Source: Desulfobacula sp.
Lineage (GTDB): Bacteria; Desulfobacterota; Desulfobacteria; Desulfobacterales; Desulfobacteraceae
Direction of reading: 5' to 3'
Assembly: GCA_018702715.1 (NCBI GenBank)
Contig: JABIYQ010000501.1
Location: forward strand, 1 to 7,284
Length of the DNA stretch: 7,284 nucleotides
This document shows, piece by piece, positions 1 to 6,790 of the stretch (the first letter of the stretch is position 1; each line of letters starts with the position of its first letter). The notes beneath the pieces are model-generated. The model was given only the letters and a program-made list of their open reading frames with translations, had not been told where the DNA came from and did no database searches. Position numbers and translations under genes: made by a program.

Positions 1-723
1 TAAAATATTGGAATATTTCAGCCCGGCCTTTTTACAGACAATTTCTATCTTTTCTCTATGCAATCCTTTTTCCAAAGGCTTACAATTCCAGATTTTTTTG
101 ATCAGGACCGGCCCAAAAACCGATACCGCTATAATGAATAATGCTATATATCCAATTTCACCGGCAGGGGTTTGTAATATTTCTTTTACAGGCGTCCAGG
201 GTAAAAACTCCAGAGCATCTGCAACAATTGACAGCAAAAACCAGGGTAGAAGTGCAGGCAAAGAAAAGGAAACATTGGAAAGGATAAAATTCTTTTTCGT
301 TACTTCTCCTGCAAAATACCGCTTTTGAATACCATATGCTGCATTCCAGATAGCGATCAGATAAAAAAGAAACAATCCTATAAAAAGAATTGCTTCAAGG
401 GTTGGAAAGCTGTCAAAAATTTTTATTCCGGAAAAAAGGAACGTTAATTTAAAACCATAAATATTTATGGCAAAGATCAAAAGCGCAAACATGGACAGGC
501 GGGATATATAACTATTGATTAAAGCGTCCATGTCCAAGTAAGGATTTTGGGATATTTTTTTACCAAGCCGGTTAAATGCAACCCAGCATATGAAAATAAA
601 AAAAATGCTGAGCAAAAGACAATTTAAAACCCCATAGTTGTCAAAGGTTTTAACCGGTTCAAAGAGTTCAGAACTTGTATATATGACCAAAGCAATAAGG
701 AAATATAAAAAATTAGAAAACAT
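1..723 (-). CDS. Probable M48-family membrane metalloprotease, N-terminal part (cut by left edge)
   Basis: An open frame of 241 codons starts with ATG at 723-721 and continues without a stop to base 1, so the C-terminal part is missing. The visible part is strongly hydrophobic, with about six membrane segments: near residues 2-17, then a segment before FNRLG, one around ALLIFAINIYG, one around IGLFLFYLIAIW, one around LPALLPWFLLSIV, and one ending in FGPVLIKKIW. After the last helix comes a soluble stretch with a CKPLEKGLHREKIEIVCKK pattern. That layout is typical of the M48 (Ste24/HtpX-like) proteases of deltaproteobacteria, where the zinc site HExxH follows shortly downstream. The HExxH motif itself lies outside the window, so the protease call rests on family resemblance only. 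The start is supported by GGGAG about 8 bases upstream. The ATG follows the Nudix stop directly (TAAATG), so the two genes are very likely co-transcribed and translationally coupled. An overlapping plus-strand frame at 8-328 is judged a shadow. Confidence 0.7.
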   Translation of the reverse strand, partial: MFSNFLYFLIALVIYTSSELFEPVKTFDNYGVLNCLLLSIFFIFICWVAFNRLGKKISQNPYLDMDALINSYISRLSMFALLIFAINIYGFKLTFLFSGIKIFDSFPTLEAILFIGLFLFYLIAIWNAAYGIQKRYFAGEVTKKNFILSNVSFSLPALLPWFLLSIVADALEFLPWTPVKEILQTPAGEIGYIALFIIAVSVFGPVLIKKIWNCKPLEKGLHREKIEIVCKKAGLKYSNIL

Positions 724-1299
724 TTAAATGACTCCCTGACAGACAAAGGTGTTCAAAACTATCCAGGATTTTACATCAAATTTGATCAAAGGGTTGTATA
801 GGATATCTGATGCCTGTTCCCGGGATAGCATGATGACATCAATATCCTCAGATGCTTCATTAAAATTGTTTGTGGGCTTGCCTTCACATTCAACAAACAA
901 AAGACTGATGGACTCATCCGTCATTCCTGAAGATGAAAAAATGGCCGGGCTTTTTTTCAATACCTTTGTAAGAGTTAAACCTGTTTCTTCAAAAAGCTCT
1001 CTTTTACCTGCCTGCTCAACCGTCTCTCCATTATCTATAATTCCGGCCGGAAATCCATACTGATATCCGCCAAGGGCAACCCTGAATTCTTTTATCACAA
1101 CAAGTTTGTTCTCTTGTATGTGAACAGGAACTATGACAACTGCATCCGGTATAGTATAATCTTTTTCAAGGGGATTTAAGTCTTTTGATCTGGATGCAAA
1201 AATCCATTCTTTTTCGCAATTTATGCGATCTTTATAATTAATTGAAAAAAGATTCAAATATTGGCAGTTTGTTATTTTCTTTACATGGTTGATCTTCAT
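724..1299 (-). CDS. Nudix hydrolase, ADP-ribose pyrophosphatase type
   Basis: A 191-residue protein with a complete Nudix box at residues 86-108 matching GX5EX7REUXEEXGU: G86, E92, R100, E101, E104, E105 and G107 are all present, so the Mg-binding catalytic helix looks intact. Before the box, PDAVVIVPVH and the KEFRVALGGYQYGFPAG stretch are typical of the ADP-ribose/nucleoside-diphosphate-sugar branch, where a conserved arginine and the E/P-A-G segment contact the substrate. After the box, FSSSGMTDES (121-130) corresponds to the SPG..-E loop of ADP-ribose pyrophosphatases. The expected reaction is hydrolysis of a nucleoside diphosphate linked to another moiety, perhaps ADP-ribose to AMP plus ribose 5-phosphate, in the cytoplasm. 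The exact substrate cannot be read from sequence. The start is supported by GGGGA about 8 bases upstream. The gene abuts the downstream protease gene and lies 283 bases beyond the trhA-like gene, separated by a structured element. Confidence 0.9.
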   Translation of the reverse strand: MKINHVKKITNCQYLNLFSINYKDRINCEKEWIFASRSKDLNPLEKDYTIPDAVVIVPVHIQENKLVVIKEFRVALGGYQYGFPAGIIDNGETVEQAGKRELFEETGLTLTKVLKKSPAIFSSSGMTDESISLLFVECEGKPTNNFNEASEDIDVIMLSREQASDILYNPLIKFDVKSWIVLNTFVCQGVI

Positions 1300-1582
1300 A
1301 TATATTCCCCGATAAAAACAATGCTCAAAATATAAGCATACAAAAATGGAATACTACCCAATATAATTGGTTTTTACAACGAAGAAACTTGACCCTGATC
1401 CACCATCAAGGTACCACCTGCTGCGTTGACTGCGGTCGTTCCTCCCTGCGGAGTATGACTTATACGCCTCACTCGTCATTCCTTGTCGTCTTGCATCTGG
1501 TACCTTGCTGATGGCCAGGGATAGTGCACAACCCCATGGCCCAGCCGGTAAATGAAAATTTGATGGTGGATTTGGGTTTAGG
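1300..1582. other. Intergenic region between the Nudix and trhA-like genes
   Basis: No convincing coding frame is seen here. The side near 1300-1391 is AT-rich and holds the Nudix ribosome binding site (GGGGA read on the minus strand). It probably also holds that gene's promoter if the gene is not read through from the trhA-like gene; no clear -35/-10 pair was picked. The rest, 1392-1577, is occupied by the structured element listed separately. Its base composition is clearly richer in G and C than the flanking DNA. Confidence 0.7.
1392..1577. repeat. MITE- or REP-like intergenic element with nested inverted repeats
   Basis: The outer arms 1392-1409 and 1560-1577 are inverted repeats matching at 16 of 18 positions, including a perfect 12-base core ATCCACCATCAA. 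A second copy of the left arm's inner part, GGTACCTTGCTGATGG at 1499-1514, pairs with 1403-1415 except for a 3-base insertion, and includes 8 perfect bases around the GGTACC palindrome. Inside lies a hairpin at 1447-1471 with a GACTT loop and 8 of 10 pairs, and another with stem 1513-1520/1532-1541 (GGCCA with TGGCC, plus GGG with CCC, one bulge). The element is less AT-rich than its surroundings and encodes nothing visible. It ends 5 bases before the trhA-like stop codon. The wording (CTGCTGCGTTG near the left, TCTTGCATCTGG near the right) resembles dispersed intergenic repeats I recall from proteobacteria, but copy number cannot be tested here. No clear target-site duplication is visible. 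Confidence 0.6.
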
Positions 1583-2251
1583 TTAAACAGGATTTACATA
1601 CATGAGATACTTGAATGCCAGCCAGAAATGACATGTACTTCCCAGCAATACAAACAAATGCCATATTTCATGGAATCCAAATTTACCAGGAAAAGGGTTC
1701 GGCTTTTTAAGAGAATAAACAATTGCACCGCTACTGTAAAAAAGTCCGCCTAAAGCCAGCCAGAAAAGACTTATCGGCTCAAGGGTTTTGACAAGAGGAT
1801 AAACCGCGATCACGCACAGCCATCCCATGATCAGATAAATCATTGTAGAAATCCATCTGGGAACATTCATTGCAAAAATCTTTATCCCAATTCCGACAAT
1901 CGCAATACCCCAGACCGTCCCAAAGATGCTCCATCCCCATGGGCCGCGAAGAGGTACGAGACAAATGGGTGTATATGATCCAGCTATGAGCATGAAAATC
2001 ATTATATGATCAATCCTCCGAAAAACCAACAACGCTTTTTCAGATATTTTCAACCCATGATAAAGAAAGCTGGAAGTATACATTAAAATCAATGTAATTC
2101 CAAAAATGGCAAAGGAGACCACATGCCATGCATCTGCCCTGATGGCTGCAAACACAACCATTAATGTTAAACCGACTATTGATGCAAGGGCACCCGCCAT
2201 ATGGGATATGGCATTGACAGGCTCTCTAAAAATTTTTGTACATGACATCAT
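1583..2251 (-). CDS. trhA: TrhA / hemolysin III family membrane protein (PAQR superfamily)
   Basis: A 222-residue integral membrane protein with about seven hydrophobic helices, the normal size for the HlyIII/YqfA/TrhA family. The family signatures appear in order: REPVNAISHMAGA near the N-terminus (E10, N13, H17), SSFLYH (S61, H65), RRIDHIMIFMLIAGSYTP (D81, H82), YLIMGW (139-144), and FGFHEIWHLFVLLG with H194 and H198. H65, D81, H194 and H198 are the residues expected to form the metal site shared with the adiponectin-receptor-like PAQR proteins. The family has been linked to membrane energetics and lipid homeostasis in bacteria; the hemolysin name is historical and does not imply a toxin. 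The ATG at 2251-2249 is followed by a second ATG, and either could be used. No strong ribosome binding site is visible upstream of either. The gene is divergent from the amino-acid transporter operon. Confidence 0.9.
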   Translation of the reverse strand: MMSCTKIFREPVNAISHMAGALASIVGLTLMVVFAAIRADAWHVVSFAIFGITLILMYTSSFLYHGLKISEKALLVFRRIDHIMIFMLIAGSYTPICLVPLRGPWGWSIFGTVWGIAIVGIGIKIFAMNVPRWISTMIYLIMGWLCVIAVYPLVKTLEPISLFWLALGGLFYSSGAIVYSLKKPNPFPGKFGFHEIWHLFVLLGSTCHFWLAFKYLMYVNPV

Positions 2252-2362
2252 AATTTTAAATAATAAAGCTTATTTAGCACAATTGCCATTGATATTTTTT
2301 CAATATTACATTTCTTTTACCAAGACACTATCAGGTAAATTGTTTACAGCTCAATTTAATTC

Positions 2363-2390
2363 TTGATAAATGTTGCCAATATGCTAAAAG
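2363..2390 (+). promoter_or_regulatory. Candidate promoter for the aap operon
   Basis: In the 238-base gap between the divergent trhA-like and aapJ-like genes, TTGATA (2363-2368) is followed after 16 bases by TGCTAAAAG, that is an extended TG element and a -10-like TAAAAG (4 of 6 matches). The site would leave a leader of about 90 bases before the aapJ-like start. The region is very AT-rich, so such matches arise easily by chance and this is only a candidate. No sigma-54 GG-GC pair or clear operator palindrome was seen. Confidence 0.25.
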
Positions 2391-2475
2391 TGATTGGAGT
2401 TCTAAAGATACAAGCAATACAAACACAGGAATAGTTTATCAAAAAATTATTCTATATCAATTAATCTAAATAGAT

Positions 2476-2484
2476 GGAGGGGAG
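2476..2484 (+). promoter_or_regulatory. Very strong ribosome binding site of the aapJ-like gene
   Basis: GGAGGGGAG lies 5 bases (from its 3' end) upstream of the ATG at 2490, with the GGAGG core 9 bases away. It is far stronger than anything ahead of the three downstream transporter genes and fits high synthesis of the binding protein. Confidence 0.8.
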
Positions 2485-2489
2485 TATCT

Positions 2490-3503
2490 ATGAAATTATT
2501 TAAAGTATTAGCAATTTGTATTACAGTTCTTGCTATGTCGGCATTTGCCATGGCAGGTACACTTGAAGATGTAAAAGCCAAAGGATTTATTCAGGCTGGA
2601 GTCAATGGTAGTCTTTTTGGTTTTGGTAAAGCTGATGATAAAGGCGTATGGAAAGGACTTGATGTTGATGCTGCCAGGGCACTTTCTGCTGCTATTTTTG
2701 GCGATCCTGACAAATTAAAATACACTCCTTTGACAGCCAAAACAAGATTTACAGCTTTGCAGTCAGGAGAAATTGATGTTCTTTTCAGAAATTGCACCCA
2801 GACATTAAGCCGTGACACAGCTCTTGGCCTTGATTTTTGCCAGGTAAATTATTATGACGGTCAGGGATTCCTTATTCCCAAAAAACTGGGTGTAAAAAGT
2901 GCTAAAGAACTTGATGGCGCAACAGTTTGTGTTCTTCCCGGAACCACCACAGAATTGAATGTTGCTGATTATTTCAGAGCAAATGGGATGAAAATGAATC
3001 CAGTTGTTATTGAAAATACAGCCGAACTTGCCAAAGCTTTTTTTGCAGGTCGTTGCGACGTTTTAACTTCAGATGCTTCACAACTTGCCGGAACCCGCGC
3101 AGTTGCACCAAACCCTGGTGATTACATGATCCTTCCCGACATAATCTCAAAAGAACCATTGGCACCTGCTGTAAGACACGGAGATAACCAGTGGAAAGAT
3201 ATTGTCAATTATTCTGTATTAGCTACAATAAATGCTGAAGAACTTGGAATTACATCTAAAAATGTCGATGCAATGCTGAAAAGCAATGACCCGAGAATCA
3301 AAAGATTTTTAGGCGTTACAAAAGGTATTGGAAAGGCCCTTGGCCTTGATGAAAATTTCGCTTACAACATCATTAAAATGGTAGGAAATTACGGCGAAAT
3401 ATTTGAAAGAAATGTTGGTGTTAATACTCAGCTTGGTATCGAAAGAGGGCTTAATGCACTTTGGACTAATGGCGGTTTAATGTATTCTCCCCCATTCAAA
3501 TAA
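2490..3503 (+). CDS. aapJ: Amino-acid ABC transporter periplasmic binding protein (AapJ/BztA type)
   Basis: A 337-residue exported solute-binding protein of the family-3 (polar/general L-amino acid) type. The N-terminus MKLFK is followed by a hydrophobic core and an AMA|GT signal peptidase I site after residue 22. Cys10 lies in the core without a lipobox, so this is a soluble periplasmic protein rather than a lipoprotein. Mature-protein features of the AapJ/BztA subfamily are GFIQAGVNGSLFGFG, GVWKGLDVDAARALSAAIFGD, LTAKTRFTALQSGEIDVLFRNCTQTLSRD, the GATVCVLPGTTTELNVADYF stretch, and AGRCDVLTSDASQLAG. The length matches the family's usual 335-345. It captures amino acids in the periplasm and delivers them to the AapQM-like permease. 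It is the first gene of a four-gene operon and is followed by a strong hairpin. The exact substrate range (broad L-amino acids or glutamate/glutamine/aspartate) is not decided by sequence. Confidence 0.93.
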   Translation: MKLFKVLAICITVLAMSAFAMAGTLEDVKAKGFIQAGVNGSLFGFGKADDKGVWKGLDVDAARALSAAIFGDPDKLKYTPLTAKTRFTALQSGEIDVLFRNCTQTLSRDTALGLDFCQVNYYDGQGFLIPKKLGVKSAKELDGATVCVLPGTTTELNVADYFRANGMKMNPVVIENTAELAKAFFAGRCDVLTSDASQLAGTRAVAPNPGDYMILPDIISKEPLAPAVRHGDNQWKDIVNYSVLATINAEELGITSKNVDAMLKSNDPRIKRFLGVTKGIGKALGLDENFAYNIIKMVGNYGEIFERNVGVNTQLGIERGLNALWTNGGLMYSPPFK

Positions 3504-3520
3504 GCCATAACCCTTACATT

Positions 3521-3552
3521 AATTATGGTGCAATGAAAATTGCACCATAATT
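3521..3552 (+). terminator. Intercistronic hairpin between aapJ-like and aapQ-like genes
   Basis: A perfect 14-bp inverted repeat (3521-3534 with 3539-3552, sequence AATTATGGTGCAAT and its complement) closes on a GAAA tetraloop and is followed by TTTATATTT. It sits 17 bases after the aapJ-like stop and 28 bases before the aapQ-like start. It resembles a partial rho-independent terminator, but the U-tract is interrupted and the stem is only moderately GC-rich. The likelier role is partial termination or protection of the upstream message from 3' exonucleases, giving more binding protein than permease. Such hairpins are well known after binding-protein genes of ABC operons. Confidence 0.8.
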
Positions 3553-3580
3553 TTATATTTAAGAGCATTTTTAAAGTATA

Positions 3581-4765
3581 ATGAAGAAAGCTGATAAAAA
3601 TAATAATTCTGAAGCCATATCGTTCTGGTATGATCCTGATAAACGGTCTCTGGTTTATCAGATTGGAGCGACTTTTTTATTTGCTTTTGTCGCATGGTAT
3701 CTGGTTTCCAACACAATGACGAACCTGGAGAGGCAATCAATTGCGACGGGATTTGGATTCTTAAATAATGAAGCGGCTTTTGAAATCGGTGAATCTCTAA
3801 TTGAATATTCTGCAGCAGACAGGTATATGAAAGCCCTTTATGTAGGCTTTTTAAATACCATGCTGGTATCTTTTATTGGTGTCATCCTGACAGTTATTCT
3901 CGGAACATTTCTTGGGATTGCTAGATTATCAAAAAACTGGTTAATTAATAAGTGTGCCGCAGGATATATTGAACTATTTCAGGATATTCCGGTTTTATTA
4001 CAACTTTTTTTCTGGTATGCTTTCTTTTATGAAATGCTGCCTTCCCCAAGAGATGCTTTAAGTCCATTTAAAGGTTTGTTTTTATGTAACAGAGGACTAA
4101 TTTTTGGAATTCCACAAGCACATCCTGTGTATAAATATATGGCAATTGCCGTAATAATTGCAGTTGTTATAATTTTTTTCATAAAAAACTGGGCTAAAAA
4201 AAGACAGGATTTAACTGGTAAGCCTTTTCCGATTATTACGACTTCCATAATTTTATTCATTGGATTTCCCTTTGTATCCTGGTTAATCGGCGGAATGCCG
4301 ATGGATATGAGCGTACCCGTATTAAAAGGTTTTAATTTCAAGGGCGGACTGGCCATAAGCCCGGAGTTTGCAGCGCTTCTTCTTGGGCTTGTCCTATATA
4401 CTGCAGCTTTTGTTGCAGAGGTTGTTAGGGCCGGAATCCAGTCTGTGTCTAAAGGTCAGACAGAAGCTGCAATGGCCATAGGCTTAAAACCAGGACAGGT
4501 TTTAAACCTTATCATCCTGCCCCAGGCTTTAAGGGTTATCATTCCTCCTTTAACCAGCCAGATGCTCAATTTGACAAAAAACAGCTCTCTTGCAGTCGCT
4601 ATTGGGTATCCGGATTTTGTTTCTGTTGCAGGCACTGCCATTAATCAGACAGGACAGGCAATTGAAGGCGTTATGTTAATTATGATTGTATATCTAGTAT
4701 TCAGTTTATCAACATCAGCCTTTATGAATTGGTATAATAAAAGAATGGCAATAGTGGAAAGGTGA
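3581..4765 (+). CDS. aapQ: Amino-acid ABC transporter permease (AapQ/BztB type)
   Basis: A 394-residue inner-membrane permease, the usual length for the AapQ subfamily and much longer than HisM/GlnP-type permeases because of an extra N-terminal helix and loop. An N-terminal cytoplasmic stretch with FWYDPDKRSLVYQ leads into a first helix near 28-43. A large periplasmic loop follows (44-83), with NLERQSIATGFGFL. The transport core begins near 85 (ALYVGFLNTMLVSFIGV). An internal insertion around 150-260, with more helices, is typical of this subfamily. The EAA loop, which docks on the ATPase, is at 295-314 (EAAMAIGL...ILP; E295, G301, P314). The ATG at 3581 has only a weak ribosome binding site (AAAG a few bases upstream). 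It pairs with the next gene's product to form the heterodimeric channel. Confidence 0.93.
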   Translation: MKKADKNNNSEAISFWYDPDKRSLVYQIGATFLFAFVAWYLVSNTMTNLERQSIATGFGFLNNEAAFEIGESLIEYSAADRYMKALYVGFLNTMLVSFIGVILTVILGTFLGIARLSKNWLINKCAAGYIELFQDIPVLLQLFFWYAFFYEMLPSPRDALSPFKGLFLCNRGLIFGIPQAHPVYKYMAIAVIIAVVIIFFIKNWAKKRQDLTGKPFPIITTSIILFIGFPFVSWLIGGMPMDMSVPVLKGFNFKGGLAISPEFAALLLGLVLYTAAFVAEVVRAGIQSVSKGQTEAAMAIGLKPGQVLNLIILPQALRVIIPPLTSQMLNLTKNSSLAVAIGYPDFVSVAGTAINQTGQAIEGVMLIMIVYLVFSLSTSAFMNWYNKRMAIVER

Positions 4766-4784
4766 CGATTGTAAAATAGAATTT

Positions 4785-5879
4785 ATGGAACTGCATGCAG
4801 AAAATGAAAATAAAGTACTAATTAAACCGCCAATAACGAGTATTGGTGTTATAGGTTGGATAAAGGAGAATTTATTTTCCAATCCTTTTAATGCCATACT
4901 AACTATCATTATTGTCAGCATCTTGTGGTTTTCTGTTCTTCCTTTTTTAAAATGGACTTTAATTGACAGTTCCTGGCTTCCGGATTCTAACTGCAGGGAA
5001 ACAGGCGGTGCGTGCTGGTCAATCATTTCAAGTAATTATAAAATTATTCTTTTTGGATTTTATCCTCAGGATATCCTATGGCGCCCTGTAACAGCAATCT
5101 TTATGCTGGTATCATTATTGTTTATAAGTAGAAATAGAAACTATTGGAATGCATTTCTCGGATATTCCTGGCTGATTTCATTAGTGGTTATGGGGTTATT
5201 ATTAAAAGGTGGGATTTTTGGCCTCGAACCTGTTGATATTGAAAAATGGGGCGGCATAATCCTTACATTGCTTTTATCTGTTTTTGGTTTAACAGCTGCT
5301 TATCCTCTTGGTGTTATTCTGGCCCTTGGGCGGCAGTCAAAAATGCCTGTTATTAAAACATTCTGTATTTTTTATATTGAACTGATACGTGGGGTTCCTT
5401 TAATAAGCTTATTATTTATGTCTTCTGTGGTTTTCCCATTATTCCTGCCCGAAGGAGTTTCAATAAACGGTATCTTAAGAGCCCAGGTTGCAATCATCCT
5501 GTTTACGGCAGCATATATTGCAGAGGTTGTCAGAGGCGGGTTACAAGGGATGAATAAAGGCCAGTTCGAAGCTGCTGATTCCATTGGATTAAATTATATA
5601 CAAACCATGAGACTGATTATTCTTCCCCAGGCATTAAAAATTGTTATCCCTCCTTCTGTAAGCGTTTTAATCTCTGCCTTTAAAGATACATCCCTTGTTG
5701 TTATCATCGGATTATATGATTTATTAAAAACAACACAGACAACATTGTCAGAACCAAAATGGATGGGTTTTTCAGCGGAAGCATATATATTTATAGCCTT
5801 AATTTATTTTGTATGCTGCTTTTTTATGTCTACCTATAGTAGAAAGCTGGAAAATGAGCTTAATACGGATTTAGAATAA
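4785..5879 (+). CDS. aapM: Amino-acid ABC transporter permease (AapM/BztC type)
   Basis: A 364-residue inner-membrane permease, partner of the AapQ-like subunit. The first helix lies near 37-57. It is followed by a periplasmic loop containing C70 and C77 in a CRETGGACW context and FGFYPQDILWRP, a signature stretch of AapM/BztC proteins. Helices near 101-115 and 124-142 precede the core that starts around 156 (GGIILTLLLSVFGL). The EAA loop is at 262-281 (EAADSIGL...ILP). The two loop cysteines could form a periplasmic disulfide, which is inference. The gene starts 19 bases after the aapQ-like stop. No good ribosome binding site precedes ATG 4785, suggesting translation depends on the upstream gene. 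No better in-frame start was found. Confidence 0.92.
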   Translation: MELHAENENKVLIKPPITSIGVIGWIKENLFSNPFNAILTIIIVSILWFSVLPFLKWTLIDSSWLPDSNCRETGGACWSIISSNYKIILFGFYPQDILWRPVTAIFMLVSLLFISRNRNYWNAFLGYSWLISLVVMGLLLKGGIFGLEPVDIEKWGGIILTLLLSVFGLTAAYPLGVILALGRQSKMPVIKTFCIFYIELIRGVPLISLLFMSSVVFPLFLPEGVSINGILRAQVAIILFTAAYIAEVVRGGLQGMNKGQFEAADSIGLNYIQTMRLIILPQALKIVIPPSVSVLISAFKDTSLVVIIGLYDLLKTTQTTLSEPKWMGFSAEAYIFIALIYFVCCFFMSTYSRKLENELNTDLE

Positions 5880-5915
5880 TTATTATTAACAACTTTATTT
5901 ATAAAGCGAATATTT

Positions 5916-6689
5916 ATGAACAAAGAAAAAACTCAAAAAATTGAGATCTCGGGCGAAGATACTGTCATTGAAATTCTCAATATGAATAAATGGTTTGGTG
6001 ATTTCCATGTTTTAAAAAATATTAATCTTAATGTTAAAAAAAAAGAGCGTATTGTTGTGTGCGGTCCATCCGGATCTGGAAAATCAACACTTATAAGATG
6101 TATAAACAGGCTTGAAGAGCACCAGAAAGGAAAAATAATCGTTGATGGTATTGAACTTACCAAAGACCTTAAAAATATTGAAAAAGTAAGATCTGAAGTT
6201 GGAATGGTTTTTCAGCATTTCAATCTGTTTCCCCACCTTACAATTGTTGAGAATTTGACAATTGGTCCTATATGGGTGAGAAAAACACCCAAAAAAGAAG
6301 CTGAAGAAATAGCAATGTATTATCTTGAAAAAGTTCAGATTGCAGAGCAGGCAGCAAAATTCCCAGGACAATTATCAGGAGGCCAGCAGCAGCGGGTGGC
6401 AATTGCACGAAGCTTGTGCATGAAACCCAATATTATGCTGTTTGATGAAGCGACTTCAGCCCTTGATCCTGAAATGGTAAAAGAGGTTCTTGATGTTATG
6501 ATAAGCCTGGCACAGGATGGAATGACCATGGTTGTTGTAACCCATGAGATGGGGTTTGCAAAAAGTGTTGCTCACAGGGTTCTTTTTATGGATGAAGGAG
6601 AAATTATTGAAGAAAATGAACCTGAAGAATTTTTCAATAATCCTCAGAATGACAGAACCAAAATGTTTCTAAGCCAAATTCTTCATTAG
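5916..6689 (+). CDS. aapP: Amino-acid ABC transporter ATP-binding protein (AapP/GlnQ type)
   Basis: A 257-residue cytoplasmic ATPase that powers the importer. All nucleotide-binding motifs are present in order: Walker A GPSGSGKST at 50-58; the Q-loop MVFQHFNLFPH with Q100; the signature LSGGQQQR at 153-160; Walker B IMLFDE at 173-178 with catalytic E178; the D-loop SALD at 181-184; and the H-loop histidine H210 in VVVTHEMGFA. The stretch MNKWFGDFHVLKNINL near the N-terminus is characteristic of the AapP branch of the polar amino-acid ATPases. The N-terminus is some 15-20 residues longer than in short family members. A downstream start is possible, since the ribosome binding site before ATG 5916 is weak (AAGCGA). 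It is the last gene of the operon, 36 bases after the aapM-like gene and followed by a terminator. Confidence 0.95.
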   Translation: MNKEKTQKIEISGEDTVIEILNMNKWFGDFHVLKNINLNVKKKERIVVCGPSGSGKSTLIRCINRLEEHQKGKIIVDGIELTKDLKNIEKVRSEVGMVFQHFNLFPHLTIVENLTIGPIWVRKTPKKEAEEIAMYYLEKVQIAEQAAKFPGQLSGGQQQRVAIARSLCMKPNIMLFDEATSALDPEMVKEVLDVMISLAQDGMTMVVVTHEMGFAKSVAHRVLFMDEGEIIEENEPEEFFNNPQNDRTKMFLSQILH

Positions 6690-6722
6690 TATTTTTTTTT
6701 ATAGATGTGATTCTCATATTGG

Positions 6723-6756
6723 AAAGCGGGATTTTAAACTAATCCCGCTTTTTTTG
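6723..6756 (+). terminator. Rho-independent terminator of the aap operon
   Basis: A perfect 11-bp stem (AAAGCGGGATT at 6723-6733 with its complement at 6741-6751), a 7-base loop, and a run of seven T ending at 6755. It lies 33 bases after the aapP-like stop and 39 bases before the macro-domain start. It therefore separates the transporter operon from the next gene. Confidence 0.93.
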
Positions 6757-6777
6757 TATGTCCTAAGTCTCTTATTT

Positions 6778-6782
6778 GGAGG
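6778..6782 (+). promoter_or_regulatory. Ribosome binding site that fixes the macro-domain gene start
   Basis: GGAGG lies 8 bases upstream of ATG 6791. An in-frame TTG at 6776 overlaps this very site, so it cannot be the start served by it. ATG 6794 (11 bases away) is a less likely alternative. Confidence 0.8.
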
Positions 6783-6790
6783 ATCATTCA

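Noticed and set aside
749..1063. 104-residue plus-strand frame inside the Nudix gene
   Set aside because: Fully antisense to a gene with a perfect Nudix box; a shadow frame.
1397..1572. Target-site duplication around the intergenic element
   Set aside because: The flanks (CCCTG on the left, TTGGG on the right) form part of a longer inverted repeat rather than a direct repeat, so insertion by a transposase is not shown.
1583..2251. Hemolysin/toxin interpretation of the trhA-like gene
   Set aside because: The family name is historical; the sequence is a seven-helix PAQR-type membrane protein with a metal site, not a secreted pore-forming toxin.
2106..2366. 86-residue plus-strand frame crossing the trhA-like start region
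   Set aside because: Most of it is antisense to the well-supported trhA-like gene. It has no ribosome binding site and no recognisable protein features.
5893..5906. Short palindrome CTTTAT-TT-ATAAAG between the aapM- and aapP-like genes
   Set aside because: Only A/T-rich pairs with a 2-base loop; likely chance in AT-rich DNA and too weak for a terminator.
6690..6790. Dedicated promoter for the macro-domain gene
   Set aside because: Only 34 bases separate the terminator's end from the start codon, and no convincing -35/-10 pair with proper spacing was found.
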